64,000 nucleotides of DNA from Lanius collurio. Taxonomy: Eukaryota; Chordata; Aves; Passeriformes; Laniidae. The stretch covers positions 1,720,134 through 1,784,133 of the forward strand of contig JACBWW010000029.1 of NCBI GenBank assembly GCA_020086605.1, read 5' to 3'. The notes below the pieces were generated by a model. The model searched no databases and had not been told where the DNA came from. It saw only the letters and a program-made list of their open reading frames with translations. Each line of letters begins with the position of its first letter. Position 1 is the stretch's first letter. The position numbers were made by a program, and so were the translations under genes. Shown here piece by piece: positions 12,301 through 27,300 of this stretch.

Positions 12301-15300
12301 GGACATCAGGAAAAATATTCCTCACTGAAAGAGTGACCGGGCACTGGACTTGTCTGCCCAGGGAGGGTGTGGAGTCACCGTCCCTGGATGTGTTTAACAA
12401 AAGCCTGGCACTCAATGCTATGGTTTAGTTGATGAGGAGGTGTTGGGTCATGGGTTGGACTTGATGATCTCAAAGCTCTTCTGGTTCATTCTGTGATTCT
12501 GTGACGGGCTGAGGGGGCCACGCTGCCCTGGCAGGTCCCCAAGGGTGGGAAGTGTCCGGCAGAGGAAGGGCTGTGCTGTCCGGCAGCCACGTCCGGCCCC
12601 TCTGCGCTATTTACCGGCCTCCCTTCCTCCCCTGCTTCCCCTGGCTCCCATCAGGGCTCAGAGCAGGAAGCACATGGGCCTCGGACCCCTGACCTTGGCT
12701 CCTCCTGTCCTCTCCTCCCCCTGGGCAGCAGGTCTGCCTGGAGGGGGGTTTTCCTTAACCCCCTCCCTGCCACGGGGGAAGCAGGAGCAGACAGGCCCAT
12801 CCCAGGCTGCCTCGTGCCAAATCCCCGCCTGCCAGGCTAATGGGGGAAGATTTCTGACCCCTGGAAAAAAGCAGGATCTGTTTCCTCCTTCAGGCCCTGC
12901 TGCTTTGGGGCTGTTTGCAGGGCTGGGGCTGCAGGGAGAGGCTCGGCATCCTCCTTCCAGGGATGCCTTCCCCATGGAATGCGCCAGCAGCCCGCACAGC
13001 TCCCCTGCCACCCTGCTGGTGGCACTGCCAGGGCCACCGGGGGCGGCGCAGGCTCCGTTTGCCTGCAGCTGCCAGGAATAAGGGATGGTGTCCTCAGGTG
13101 ACCCTGCTCCAGGGCTGGGAAGGGGATGGGGAGGGAGGGGAAGGCGGGAGGGAGGCAGAGCCAGGCTCTGGGCAGCTCTGGGAGCCCGTGGAGGAGGATG
13201 GGGGAATTCCTGTCCCTGGGCTCATTCCAACCCTGCCATGTCCCCTCCATCGAGGGCTGGGGGGCTCACAGTGGGGCCCATCAGCACCTACGCTGCCACC
13301 AGCAGTGGTGACTGGGTGACAAGGACCGTGGGTGACACTGCTCCTGGCTCTGGTCTTGGCACTGACCTCCAGGGCTTGCTGAGCATGGCAGGAAGGGAAG
13401 GTCCTCCCAACCTGGGGTCAAAAGCAAGGCCAAACCCACCCAAAAGAGCTGAGTTCTAGGGGCTCCCCAGGGGCTCCCCAGGGGTTCCCCAGGGGTTCCC
13501 CAGGGGTTCCCCAGGGCAAGGGGATGAGCATGAAAAGCCTTTCAGTGCTTGAACACCAGCACTGGGACAGTCCCAGGAGTATTCCCAGGGCTGCCACTTG
13601 TGACTCCAAGCAAACCCAGCTCCAGAACCTCCTCGTGAGCTCAGACAGCGCCTGGCAGGGTGGTGGCACCTGCCCAGGTCACAAACAGGCCGGGGGAGTT
13701 TCCGAAACCAGCGGTGAGCTGGAGCCCTGGGTGGAGCTGCAGCACTGCCCCGTCCCTCCTCCCACACCTCTGTGACACCCATGGCTCTGCAGGGCTGCAC
13801 AGTGGCCCCAAAGCCCATCCTGTCACCCTCTCCAGGGGCTCGTGGTCCCTCTCTCAGCATCCATCCCAGGACAGCAGTCAACTTACGGCTGGGCCCGTGG
13901 ATCTTGATGGGCTTGGTGCTGAGGAGGGACTGGGAGCAGTTCTGGCAGACACAGTCCTTCCCGCTGAACGTCACCTTGTCTCCGATGGGGAACGGCTTCC
14001 TGCGGCCAAGGAGAGGTGGAGAGGGGTCAGCTGCTCATCTCCCTCCTTTCCTGGGGCCAGCAGGGAGCACAGGGGCTCCAGGCTTCTCCAGGGGCTCACA
14101 AACCCTTGGTGACAACCTCCACTCACCTGCAGGTGCTGCAGACAAAGCACTTGGGGTGGTAGGTCCTGCCCAGGGCAGAGATGACCTCGCCGGTGATGAA
14201 GTCCCCACAGCTGTCACAGCGGGTCCCGTAGAGCTGCTGGTAGTCGTGGGTGCAGATGTACTCCTGGTTCTTAAAGAAGAAACCCGACTGGGCCAGGTCG
14301 CAGCCGCACACTGGGGAAAAGGACACGGACCCGTCACGGCAGCTCCAGGGGCCCTGAGCCACCTCTGCCACCTCTCCAGCTTCCTGCGGGCACCTCCGCG
14401 GGTTTCCCTTCCTAGCAGAGCTCCGGGGCCTCCCCCGGCACCACAAGATGTCAGTGTTGGGCTGTGGGATGGGGCCGCTCCCACCCGGGATCCCATTGCC
14501 GGGAGAGAAGCCCCGCACTGCAGCGCTGCCGCACGAACGGCTTGGCACGGCCGGGGCATCCCCTCCTGGACCCGGCTGGGGCTCAGCCCCTCCGCTTGGC
14601 ACTGCCAGGGTGTCAGGAAGCTGAGGACAGGGCTGGCAAAGAGCTGCGAGTGCCCCAGGGACAGCTGGGGAGAGGTCTCGTCCCTGCCCCGGGGCACGGA
14701 GCGTCCTGACGGGAACAGCTCCCGGGATTCTGGGCTTGCAGCTCTCTCTGCTTGTTTTTCCATAGGTGTCCAGCCCGGCCTCGCTTCCTGCCCTGCCGTG
14801 GGAAGTGTGGGTGGTGCACAGCCCATCACAGTAATCCAAACAGACGTGGCCAGCCTCAGCATCATCCCCCTCCTACGGCTTCTCCAACCACAGAGAGACC
14901 TGGAGAGCAGCAGAGCCTGGCACTGGAGTGGCACAGGGTGCTCCTGGGGCCTGGGCACGGTGCCCATCCCCTGTCCTGCAAGGTGACAGGGCAGAGAGGG
15001 GACCACAGAGCACTGGCACAGCCCACCTTGGTCTCTGCTTTGTCCTTCAACCCCCTGTGTCCTGTCCCTGCACCTGTGGGCCACCTCAGGGTGACAGGGG
15101 ACAGCTGGACCCGCTGCTGCAGGTCCTCGGGGGCAGCTCCTGTCCTGTGGAGCATCCCTTAGCCGAGCTGCTCCCTGCAGCTGGGGGTACCCAGCAGGGG
15201 CAATTTGGGTGTCCCAAACATCCTGTCAGCAACGAAGGGCAGGCCAGCAGCTTGGGGACAGCATCAGGAAGCAGAAACAAGACAAAACGAGGCTTCTCTG

Positions 15301-18300
15301 TGCCCTGTTTGCTGTAGGAACAGCACATCCCATGGCTTCAGCTCCCGGGGACACATCAGGGACAGGCAGTGGGGCTGGAGCCAGCCAGAGGTGGCAGGAG
15401 GTGAGAGCAGCGAGGGAAGGTGAGACAGGAGGATTTCCTCTCATTATTTATTCCCTTTCACTTGGAAATCGGGCAGTGAGCGCTGCCAGGCTCTCCCTGC
15501 TGGCTCCCGCGCCCTTTGAAGCTGGCGGCTGTCTGAGCTCTTTGTCTGGATGCTCCTGCTGGATGGAGCTGGGAAAGGGCAGCATGCTCAGCACGGGGCC
15601 CTGCAGGTGCAGGTGAGCCCTGAGTGCATCCCGGGACACACCCCCTTCCCAAAAATCTGGGGCTGCCCACACCGCGGGGGGACGGGGCTGCAGCAGGGTG
15701 GGGACGGCCCAGGGAAGTGTCACCTCCAGCCAAACCCGCTGCTCCCTGGAGAAGAGCAAAGTGTGGCCAAGGGGGTGGAGATTGCCCTCAGCACAGGGAG
15801 CTTGGGAGACCAGAAGCCTTTAAAAAGCCCTGGAATGGGAGATTTCACAGCCTGGAGATGCTGGTTGAGAGCAGCTGCTCCAATAAAGGTGCTGAGGAGC
15901 CCTTCAGCAGCGGCAGCCATGCACCATGAGCTTTACAGCCCTGCAGCACTCCTCTGGTGCTCCAGGAGGACCCAAACAACCTCTCTGCTCCACTCCTGCC
16001 AGCCCCAGAGGCCACCAAGTCCCAGCTGCATCCCACAGGCAGGTGGCAGGGATGTGTTGTCCAGCCCCAGCTCCATCAGGAACTGCTCTGGGCATCTCCC
16101 CACCTCAGCCAGGCTGGCAGCGCCTCCTTCTCCTCCTCCTTGTGCTTTGGGAGCAGCTGAAGGACATGGTGATGCCCCCAGAAACAGATGGGCACATGGG
16201 GGGACCTGCAGGCTGCTGGTGGTGACATTGGCTAACCCTTCAGTGATTCTGGCACCAGTCAGGGGCAGTGCCTGCCCTGTGCCAGGCTGCATGCCCCCTT
16301 TAGGTGTGTGACCCCCTTTTTGGGCATCCTTCTCCTACCTTGGCAGGTGAAGCAGCGGATGTGGAAGTGGTTGCTCTGCACACGCACGACCTCGCCCTTG
16401 CAGGTGTCCCCACAGCGGTAGCACTGGATGACAGAGGAGCTGCTCCCAGGGGTGTAGGGGTTTTGCTGATAGGGAACTGCTGGCAGAAAGGAGGGAGGGC
16501 AGAGGGACAGAGAGGAAGGATGTATTAGGATTTGGGGCAGAGCTGGGTGTCACTGAACCAAGCTCAGTGAGGTGGCTGTGGCACAGCCAGGGGACATCAG
16601 GCCAGCACTAAGGGCAAAGGACAGCACCCAGTGACTCTGAGATGGCAGCCCAGCCCTGTCTGGATTTGGGATTTCCCTGCCCCACAGAAGAGGCTCACTG
16701 GTCTGCAGTCCCAAGCTCTGTGCAGTGTCAGCACCTGGGCACTGCTCCCTGTCCCCGCATGGACAACGAGGCCACAGCATCATCCCAGAGCTCCCCAGAC
16801 GCTCTCCCATCCCCACAGCAGGTGCAGGAGGACCCTGCAGGGACCAGCCCCCACTGCTCAGCTCAGCCCTGGTGGCTGCTGACCCTCTCTGAGACAGCCC
16901 AGCGAGCTCCGAGTTGGCAGCGACACGGGAAGGAACTGTTGTGGGTTTGGAGCTCCCACTTGTTTGCTGAGGGACTGAGGAAGAAGTCATTTGTCAAGGA
17001 GCTTTCAAACATCAGAGCAGTCGAGTGCTTGGCCCTGGTGGGACTGTCACCTCCTCAGCCAGGAGCAGCATCCCAGGCCCAGGGCTCCTTCCAGAGCAGC
17101 CCCGCAGCATGGGGAGGTTCTGGGAGGAGCTGGGCAGGGCAGGGCAAGAACTGAAGCTGTGCTGCTGCAGACAGTGCTGGGATTCACCTCCACTGCTCAG
17201 CCCTCTGGGAACACCACACAGGTGACTCCCAGCAGCATCAGCAGGGTAAAATCCTCCTGCTCTGTAGGGATCCTTCTGCTGTCTCAAGGCAATTCCCAAA
17301 CCCGTGGAGAAAACACAGAGCAGCTCCTGCTTTCCCTGCCCCACCTGGCAGTGCTTGGGCTGTGCAGGAGCTCCAGCCAGGCTGACACCACGCCAAGCAC
17401 TGCAGGCAGGGGCTGAGCAGCACAGGATTTATTTGCTGCAAGATTTCCGAGAGGGAGTCACAGTCTGGGCAACTTGAGCAGCAAAAGGCAGCATTTCAAT
17501 GGGCCAGAGCTTTTCTGACCCAGGGCTGAACTGCGTTCCCAGGAACAAGAGAAGCAGCTGATTGAAAGCCAGCCTGTGAAGTGGCTCCAGAGCAGGGAAG
17601 AAGGGGCACAGGACAGAGGAGATCACTCAGCAGAGGCTCCCCGCTCACCCAGGGGCAGATCAAGTGACAGGGAACAGAAACAGCCCATTATTGGCTTCAA
17701 AAGCCAAGCAGGAGAAGTCAAAATGACATTGAGGCAGTGTCACAGTGCAATCCCATTCCCTGTGCCCAGAGACACAGCACTGCTTCCCTCCGGGAAATGG
17801 GCTGACCCTCCATCCCTGGAGCTGCTGGGAATGGGCTGCCAGGGAAGCTCTGAGTGCCCTCCTGCAAAGCTCAGACTCTGGCCTTGACTTCCAAGAACTT
17901 CCAAGAGCTGCTGGGACTTCCCTTCCCTGCAAGCCAAGAGCTCTCAGAGGTACCCGAGACACTAAAGGACACCAAGTGCCAGCAGAGCAGTGGCAAAATG
18001 GGAGTCAGGCCTGGAGCTCAGCCCAGCAGGGACTAATTAGTCTAGACCTAAATCACTTTGAGGTCCCAAACACAACGAAGGGAGCAGGGAACCCCCACCC
18101 AAGACACACCAGCCCTGGGAACAGCAATCCAGCACCTCCTGTGATGGTAATGGGTGCCCAGGAATTGTGCAGCTGCCTGAGGGGATCAACAGGATTTCCT
18201 GAGGCTGGAATAAATCAGGGATCTTCTCCACAGGGGTCTCCAGCAGAGCAAGAGTTACAGAGCTGAAACTTCCTCCCACGCACCCACTGCTCACACCCTG

Positions 18301-21300
18301 GCCCAGAATGAAGCCGAAGCCAAGCCCTGGGACACAGCCATGGAAATGCACAAAGCTGGGAGAGGAAAGCAGGACAGAGGCAGGGGGGAAAGCCAGGAAT
18401 TCATCCACACTTCAACATTCCCGGTGAAGAAAAGGGGAAGACAAAAATAATAATCTATGTCAGAACATGCAGGCACCGCTTAGTGCGGGCTGCTGGTCTC
18501 CAGGGAAAACTTCCTGGTGTCCATAGCAACACATCGCCAAGCCCTTGCTTGGTCTGATGGGAGGAAGGCAGAGGAAAAGGAGCTGAGGGTGGAAAAGATG
18601 CTTTCAGCTGTGCTCCAGCACGGGCAGAGATGGATCTGAGGCAGCCACTGCTGGCTGTGCCCATGGGGATGGGTCAGGACCTGGCTCAGGGCACCCTCAC
18701 CCTCCCGCTACCCAAAGCTCCCTGACTCGTGCTTAACCTCCAGCCCAGGCTGGAATTTTGTCCAGGAACATTGCTGCATTGTGTGTTCCAGGCAGCAGCT
18801 GCCCGCCTCGTGGCCCCGTGCAGGAAGCATTACACATCCCACAGCCCCGAGCACAGGGCCAGCTGAGCAGGGCAAAGCTCATTACACCCAAATAATCCAC
18901 TAATAATGTAAGTAGCATTAGTGGCCTCACAGGCTGGGATACAGCAGGCGTGGAGAGGGGGTGGGAGCTGCCCAAGGAATGCCATAATCTGCCCACACTT
19001 TACTCCTGTTTTGCTCACAGCTCGTCTGGGCCAACAATTCCTGAGTTTGTGCTCCACTCTCAGCACAAAACTTGCCCTGGGGCCGGCTCCTGTGGGGCTG
19101 TGCCCCCATCCTGCTCTTTATGGGCTGAGGGCACGGCCAGGCAGGGGAGTGCCACGGGGCTGCGTGGGCACTCGACAGATTTCCCACTGATCCGGATTAA
19201 GGTGGCACCTCCGGTCAGGGATTGGTGCCCTGCGCAGCCCCAGGGTCAGGCAGCGGTGGCCGTGCCCAGCCAGCGTGTGACCCAGGCAGGGACAGCCCCC
19301 CAACAACGCCCACGGCTGTGCAGAGGAGCTCAGTCCCCCAGGAGGGCGCAGGGACTGTGCCCAGGGGCTGCTGCCATGAACAATCTGCAATTCCCACCTC
19401 TGGGCAATCCCCCTCCTTCGTTTCGGGAGGGTCAACGACCTTGTTTGTCTTCCTGTGCTCTTCCTGCACGGCGTCCAGCCCTGCTCCAGGATGGGAAATG
19501 CTGAACCTCTGCAACCCTTGGAGCCCTTCACGAGTGGAAGGATAATGGGATAATTTCCATCTGCCTTGGAGGGTTTGCTGCTCACCACCAACACCAATAA
19601 CAGGGCACAGCCCCCAAGGGGGGCTCAGAACAAGCTCCACCAGCAGCTTGGGCTGCCCCCTCCTACAGCCCCATATCCCACAGCCCCACTCACCCCAGCA
19701 GCAGCTTTCCAGGAGCACCCAGAGGCATCTTTAAAGATCCATCCCTCCTTCCTTACTGGGACTAGAGCTCTTTTCCCACCTATTTCCCTCTCCCAGCCCA
19801 TTGGCCCTCTGGGAAGGTCTATCAGGGAGAATCTGGGAGTTCCCACCCAGCTCTGCTGCCAGCATGTTTGTGACCCAGCATCTCCACAGGAGGATGGGCA
19901 CGCCAGGCTTAATTAACTGCCAGTAATTAATATTTGCACAGTGCTGGGAGAGCCACAGGTGAAGGGGACCGTGGAAAAGCAAAGTATTCACCCTGAAATT
20001 AATAAGGAGAGGCAGTGCCACCGTGGGATGCTGAGGCTGGTGGGTGCCAGGGGTGATGCAGGGACTGAGAGTTGGCACCTGCAGCAAGGGGGTGCCAGCC
20101 TGGGATGGATCCAGCCCCTGGAATGTGTAGGGAGCTGTGGGTGTTACCATGGGATGGATCCAGCCCCTGCAGTGCTGGATGTCAGCTGGATGCTGGGGGA
20201 GCAGGGCAGATGATGCCGGCAGGAATCTTCACACCTCCGTGGGGCTGAACTCCTTCCAGCAGCTTCCCACTGCTCCCTGGCACTGAGCAATCCCCCATCC
20301 CCGGCGCGGTCCCCGGGGCTGGAAATCCTTTTCTCAGAACCCCACTGAGGGTGGTGGCACCAGCGTGGCTCAGGCTGCGGGTGGGATGCAGCTCCAGCGG
20401 GGACGGTGAGGAAAGCTGGGCATTCCCACCGGGCATTCCCGGTGGGCACGGCTGGCAGACCCCGGGAAGGGCCGATTCCACGGCTCTGGGGTGAGGAGAG
20501 GGTCGGGAGCGGGGCTGGGGAGGCTCAGGAAGAGGAAGCCCAGCCCTGCCAGCACAGCAGCCCCGGAGGCAGTGACTGGCCAGGAAGGAATTTTGCTGGA
20601 AGCACTGGAGGCTGAGGGAGAGGCCGGGGTGAAGCAGCGGGGATGGGACACGGCGTGCCGGGCTGGGGGCAGAGAGCGGGCTAAAGGAAACCTCTGCTGG
20701 GCTACGGGGACACGGAGGGGGCACTCCAGGAGCCTGCACCCCAAATCCTCCCGCCGCAGCACCGATCCAGGGGGGACCTGGCCGGCTCCAGAGGGGAGCA
20801 GAGGGCGAGGGCGAGGATTTCCCCTCCAGGCAGGAGCTGTGCTGTGTCCCAGGGGTGGCTGCGGAGGAAGGGTGGGAACTGCAGGGCCACGGGATATGGG
20901 TTTCTCATCAGCAGCGAGGCCAAAGGCTCCTGCCTGCTGTCCTGCAGCGGCCAGAGCTTGGCTGCAGCCCTAAAAACGCCTTGGGAAGGAAGGGAAAAGG
21001 ATGGGCTGGGAGCCAGATGGTGCTGGTCCTTCAGCAGGCACGGGACGGCCTCAGCCTGTGTCCTGTGGGGCTGCCGTGCCCCCGGAATGTGGGAACGTGT
21101 CTGCTCCAGACACAGGATCAGGATGACCGAGGCTGGACCTTTGAGACCACCGAGCCCACCCCAGGTCCCTGCTGAGGGGGTGACACTGGGGGGTGCCAGC
21201 AGCACAGAGCTGGGCGAGGCACCCAGGTGAGGGATCAGCCAAATTACCCCTGAAATAAAGGAAGGGACCAACAGTCGGGATGCTCGGCTCTGGTGGTGAA

Positions 21301-24300
21301 TCTGACCCCTGCAGGGCACCTCGGCGCTCAGGCCACTGCTTCCCATGGAGCTGCCACGGATAAAAGCCATTTCCACCAAGGAGAAAATGCCAGATTTACC
21401 TTTGGACAGAAGATTTTCTCTCCTAATCCTTCCCCTCAGTAAAATCCAGAAGCATCATGTGGTTCTTCATTGAATATTTACATTTTTAGGCTGGGGCGGG
21501 CCGAGTGCTCCCGATGGGCTGAGGACAGGCAGCAGGGATCTGCTGTGGGACAGGCTGAGCCTGGAGCAGCTCCAGCTGCTTCTCCCACTGTCTGCACTGA
21601 ATCCACGAGGACTGGGCTGGGACAGGCACTGCAGTGGGGGACAGTGGGCTGGGGGCAGCAGGGACCACCCAGCTCACCCAGAGCGGGCACTGGGCTGCTC
21701 CCAAAGCTGTCAGTCAGCTTGGAGAGTATTCCAGGTGGGATTATGAACCCCCTCCAGTCCATGCCAACCTCTCCTGGCTCCCAGGCAAAGCCATCTGTGG
21801 CTTACAGCTAAAAACCCTCCACTGCCACAGCTCCTAATCCAGCCCGAGGCTTCCCTAATTAGATCAGGAGCAATTATTGCTCCCACCTGCCTCATGCTGG
21901 CCCCTTGCCCCCCATTGCTGGCACTCCCTTGGTGGGATACAGGGCACAGGCTGTGGGTGCTGCAAGGATGGCACCAGGGAGCTGGGAGGGGCACATGCCC
22001 CCCATGGGAGAGGGCACGGGGCTGGGGGTGCTGGGCCGGTGCTGGCATCACAGGAGGGAGGGAAACACCCTGTAGCTGGGAGTGGGAGGCAGGGCTGGGA
22101 GTGTGGCAGGTGCCCAAATAGGTGCCAAAGCATCACAAGGGCATGGCAGGACATCGTGCCAGAGTGGGAGCTGGGGCACACGGGGACACGCTGCAAAAAG
22201 AGAGAGGAGGGAGGTCAGAAACGCCCAGAGGAGACAAAGGAGAAGAGCAAAGAGGGAAGGAAACAAGGAGAAAAATCAAGAGGCTAGAAGGAAAACAAAC
22301 AAAAAGCTGGAGCAGCGAACAGCCAGGGCTCTGCCTGCACAGCAGAATTTGTTTCTGGCTGGGTCTGTGGAAATTATTCTCCAAATGAGTGTGGAGGAAG
22401 CCGTGACTGTCTTCCCATGCTGACCTGGCCGAGGGCAGCTGCCCGTGCCTGCCTGCAGGATGTTTACATCCCACAGGGCTGCAACGTGCCAGGGAAACCC
22501 CAAATCCCCTCTGAAGCTCAGCAGGGGTTTCACCTCCTGCCCTGCAGGAACCCCCAGCCCCATTCCAGCAGCACCCTGGGGGTGTCCTGAGCGAGGGGTC
22601 TGGGACCAGCCTGCTTTGGTGGAAGCACTGGCTGCTGCTGAGGTGCTTTTCCCAGATCCCAAACAAAAAGAGGGAAAAGTTGCTCTCCTTGAAATCTGAT
22701 GACCTGAGAGCCAACAACAGAAAGGCACAACAGAGCTCCCCCAGCCTGACAGCTCCACCTTGGGCTGTGCAGAGCCAGGGAACGCTGCATCCCAAGAATT
22801 CCATCCCAAGAACTCCCACCCTGGCAGCGGCCAGGGAGCACCACGGGCACCACTTGTGTGTGCCATCCTCACACTCAGGGCTGCAATGACACTCCCCAGG
22901 CAAAGAAGCATCCCCACCACCTCCCTGGGCAGTTCCAGTGCCTGAGCATCCTTTCCATGGAGAAATTCCTCCTGATGTCCACAACCTGAGCCTCCCCTGG
23001 CACAGCTTGAGGCCGTTTCCTCTCGTCCTGTTGCTATTTGGGAGAACTGACACCTTCCCTTTGCTGCCAGGACCGTGCCAGGATGGCTGTTGGGGGCTGG
23101 AGCAGGGTGAGGGGACAGGAGCAGGGCTCTGCACCCCCAGGTGTGGGAATTTGGGGGGCACAGCACTGGGGAAGGGGCTGGAGCACCTGGAAGGTCAGAG
23201 GTTCAGCCTGTGCAGTCGGAGATCCATGCTTGCAGCCACAGCAGAGCACGATTCCCATGGGATCCATGTGCCCTCCACACTGGCAGCCTTCCCTCCCATC
23301 CCCAAATGGACCTATTTTTTCCCAGATAAGACTCTTACAGCTTGTCATGGCAACAGGATCTCCTGGAAGTGCAGCTGCAGCCAGGGCTCCTGGTGCTCAC
23401 AGGGTTGTGTCTCTGCAGACACCACGGGAGCCCCTCCCAGCACAGCTCGGGGCTCCACAGCCCCCCAAACTGGGAGGGACTGGGACCCCCAAGGGAGGCT
23501 GCTGCCTGTCTGCCCCACGCCAGGCCTCTCAACCAGGATGGAGCTGGGATTTGGGGAAAAATCCTCCTGGCTGCTGCCCAGCTCTGCTCCTGGCACCGTG
23601 TTTGCACCAGGAGCTGCTCTCCACTAGGATTAGCCACAGAATCCCAGAATTGTTCCAGTTGGAAAAGCCCTCCCAGGCGATGGAATCCCAGCTGTGCCCC
23701 ATCCCCACCTTGTCCCCAGCCCAGAGCTCTGAGTGCCACCTCCAGCCCTTCCTTGGGCACCTCCAGGGATGGGCACTCCAACCCTCCCTGGGCAGTTCCA
23801 AGGCCTGAGCACCCTTTCCATGGGGAAATTCCTGCTGGTGCCCACCCTGCCCCTGCCCTGGCCCAGCCTGAGGCCGTTCCCTCTCCTCCTGTCCCTGTTC
23901 CCTGGGAGCAGAGCCCGACCCCCCTGAGCCCCCTCCTGTCAGGGAGTTGTGCAGAGCCACAAGGTCCCCCCTGAGCCTCCTTTGCTCCAGGCTGAACCTC
24001 CACATCCTCCATGGGACACCCAGATCCTCATCCCCACACCCATCACACTCAGAGCACTTTTCCCTCTGCATTCCCAGCAGGACTGGGATTTCCAGAGAGT
24101 GGGGCTGGAGATGCAGACCCCGACAGGGAATTGCAGGCTCCAGGAACAGCGAGAAATCTCTGAAAGGCACTGCTCAGATTTCCCAGGAACTGCTTAATTC
24201 CCCTCTCTATTATCCCTGAGAATATTTTAGCAGTCCTTGGCGTCTGGGGGAGAGGATGAGAAAGGATAGATTGCTTTTTAATTAATAATTGCTGCAATGC

Positions 24301-27300
24301 ACGGCTGCCCAGGGCAGGAGCCACGGCGAGCCCGGAGCAGGGAGCTGTGCCCAACAGGAGGGGACAGCACAGCTGTCCCCAGGTGCCACAGGGCTGGTGG
24401 CAGGTCCTGTGCTGGGTGCCCAGGACAGCTGTGAGCTGCCACTTTCCCAGGCAGGAGCAAGGACACTGCACCTCTGCAATCCCCTCCTCTTGAAATCTCT
24501 GTGAGGATTTCAGCTGGGCCCAGCCCTGAGCTCAAATCCTGCTCTGACACGAGCTCAGGCTTGGGGAGGAGACCCAGAGCAGCCCAGTGAGGGAGGAGCT
24601 GTCCCAGTGGGGACAGGTGACACCAGGTGTGGCACAAACCCAACCCTTTCACACCCAAACCCAACACCAGCACGGCCAGGACCACGGCAGGAGCCACAAA
24701 CACCTTTGTGCCCTCTCACCTCCCACACATGCCCAGCCTGCTCCTGGTGGTTGCTGTGGCTCCCAGCAGCTCCTGCAGCCCTGGCAAACGTGCAGCACTC
24801 CCTGGGATCGGCATTTTGGGCTGCAGGAAGCTTCACTGGAGGATGGGATTTGGTCCTTACATCTGGTGCAGCTTAAAAACTCCGGCCTGAGCTGTTGTGG
24901 CTGCAAACAAACAGGGCAGGAGCGAGGAGTGTGAGGGGGATGATGTGCAGGGCTGGGTGGGGAACAGGGGCACAGCACCCTGGGACAGGGATCTGGGGGA
25001 GCACAAATCCCTCTGAGCAGTCACAGTGCCACGTGGCTGTGCTTGGTGGCCCTCTGTGGATCCCAGGGGCAGCAGGACCAGCTGAGGCCACGCTCTGGAG
25101 GACACCACACCACAGCCACGCCCTGGGGAGCAGCAGCCCTGGGTCCTGCCAGACCTGTCCAGCCCAGCACCCACAGCCCCAAATCTCCAGTGCTGCAGAG
25201 CAAGAGCAAAGAGGAAAGGCTTCCCCACATCCCCTCCTCCACTGTGGTCATCTGTGGCCAGCCTGGACAGGGCTTGGAGAAACCTGGGGGAGTGGGAGGT
25301 GTCCCTGCCCCTGGCAGGGGGTGAAATGAGATGGTTTTTAATGTCCCTTCCAACCCAAACCATTCTGGGATTCTGTGACGTCCCTCACTGCATCCCCCCC
25401 ACCCTCCAGGCATGGGACCAAACTTGAGCTGGCACTGCCAGCAGGAGCTTTGGGCCACCCCAGCTGCACCCCTGCTCCCCTGGCAGGGTGGTCTCGAGGG
25501 ACAGAGCCCCCTTGGCAGCCAGGCAGTGGCCAAAGTCCACCTCCTCCCCTGGATTTGATTCCTGAGGCGTGATACGTGGGGGAGCCCCAGCCAGAGAGAG
25601 CAGGAGGGGCGACCTTGACTGAGGCTTGGACCCAGCCCCAGCCCACAGGATGCTATTTTCAGCTCCAGCTGGGCTGGACAGGTTTTGGGGGGTCCATGCA
25701 AGGGGCTACACTTGAGTCTTAAAGTTGAGGGATGTGCAGAGTGAAATAATCTAAACTTGAGGTCCTGGCCAAAAGCTGAAAAGCCTGAGCTCATCATTTT
25801 GCTGAGGCCAGATTTCCTGCTAAACAGAGGCTGTGTTTAGTGCTGGGAGACAGCCCTGGCTGTGTGGGAGTGCAGGGAGCCCGGGGGGACTGTCCCCTGG
25901 CTGCCAAACCCACCCACCACCACCCCCAGCCAGGCCTGCAGCAGCCTGGGCGAGCTGGAGCACAAGGAACCCATCCCAACTGGAAAATCCCCCTAAAACC
26001 CCCAAAGAGAAAGCAGCAAAGGGGCTTTCTGAGGAAAGGAAAGGGCAAAGCAGCTGTCAGATGGTGGCATCTCCTGCTGGGCGCTGTGGAGGCAGTGCCA
26101 GGGTGGCCGGGACAGGAGGGGGCTCAATGGAACCATTGAGGCTCGCTCCTCACACCAGCACCCGGAGACAGAAAGGAGCTTTTTCCCAGCTGCTGCAGGA
26201 GGGATTTGCTGCTCACTGCTGCCGTGGTTTGTGTTTGTATGGAAATGCTCCTTCCCTTTAACCCCCGCCCACCAGCCCGGTGGGCTCGGGCGCCGTTCCC
26301 CAGCACATGGCGCATCCATCAGAGAACATAAAGGGTGCTATATTTAAAGCATTACAAAAGAAAAGCCAGGAGCTGACATTTTTAAACTAGGACAGCGTCT
26401 GAGAGGGAGAAACGTGGGGATTTAGGATTTTCTCTGCCAGATCAGAGAAGCAGCCCCGTTGGATGAGGCAGAGCCAGGCTGGCACCTCGCCACCTTGCAG
26501 CAGACTGTTGCTTCCAGAGTCTGGGAGCACTTTTGGGAGAGGATCCGCCTGCTCTGTCACTGCCTGTGCCCTGCAGCTGCCAGGGGGCCTTGGTGCTGCT
26601 GCATCCAGCACATTGCTGCCCTGCTGGGTGGGTTTGGTGCCCAGCTGAGCCCTGGCGAGGTGCTCTGCACATGGTGCTCCAGAGCAGAGGGCACTGAGCT
26701 CGTTCCTCCCTGGGTTCTCCTGTGGATTCCCCAGCGGGCTGGGAGCCTCCTGAATTCCCCCAGTAATCCCTGAGTGTGAGCAGCATCGCTCATCTGGCCA
26801 CGAGCACCGCAAGGGAGACAAACTCCTGCCTGTTTTATAAATCCAGAGGCTGCTCCAGGTCTTTCCTCCAGGCTGGAGCTGCTTTCTCCCATTCTGCAGC
26901 GTGCAGAGCACTCCCTTGTTTTATTTTAAACCCTATTCCTGGCGGCATTGTAACCCCAGCCTGGGAGACTTCATCACAGCCACAGAATGAGGGGTGTTGG
27001 ATTTGCTATTTTTAACTCTTTCAACTCCAGGGAGCTGAAATCAAATCCCCATCCAGAGGCACTGCATGGATGTTAACGCAACGAAACGGGAATTTGGGCT
27101 GGGGGTGACAGCTGGCCAAGCAAGCCCTGGCGTCACAGAGGGGACAATGTCCCCAGAAATAGGCTGCAGGGCAGGGATATTTGTTACAGAGCCCTCTCAG
27201 TGCCACCAGCACGTGCTCAGAGGGACAGGAGGCCCGAGAGCAGCAGCCCCCCAGCCAGTCCCATTCCAAGGGATGAATTACAGCTCAGGGCTGGGGGCAA

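Noticed and set aside
13772..15084. 404- and 349-codon frames around 14 kb
   Set aside because: They overlap ABLIM3 exons 3 and 4; the minus frame reads exon 3 out of frame.
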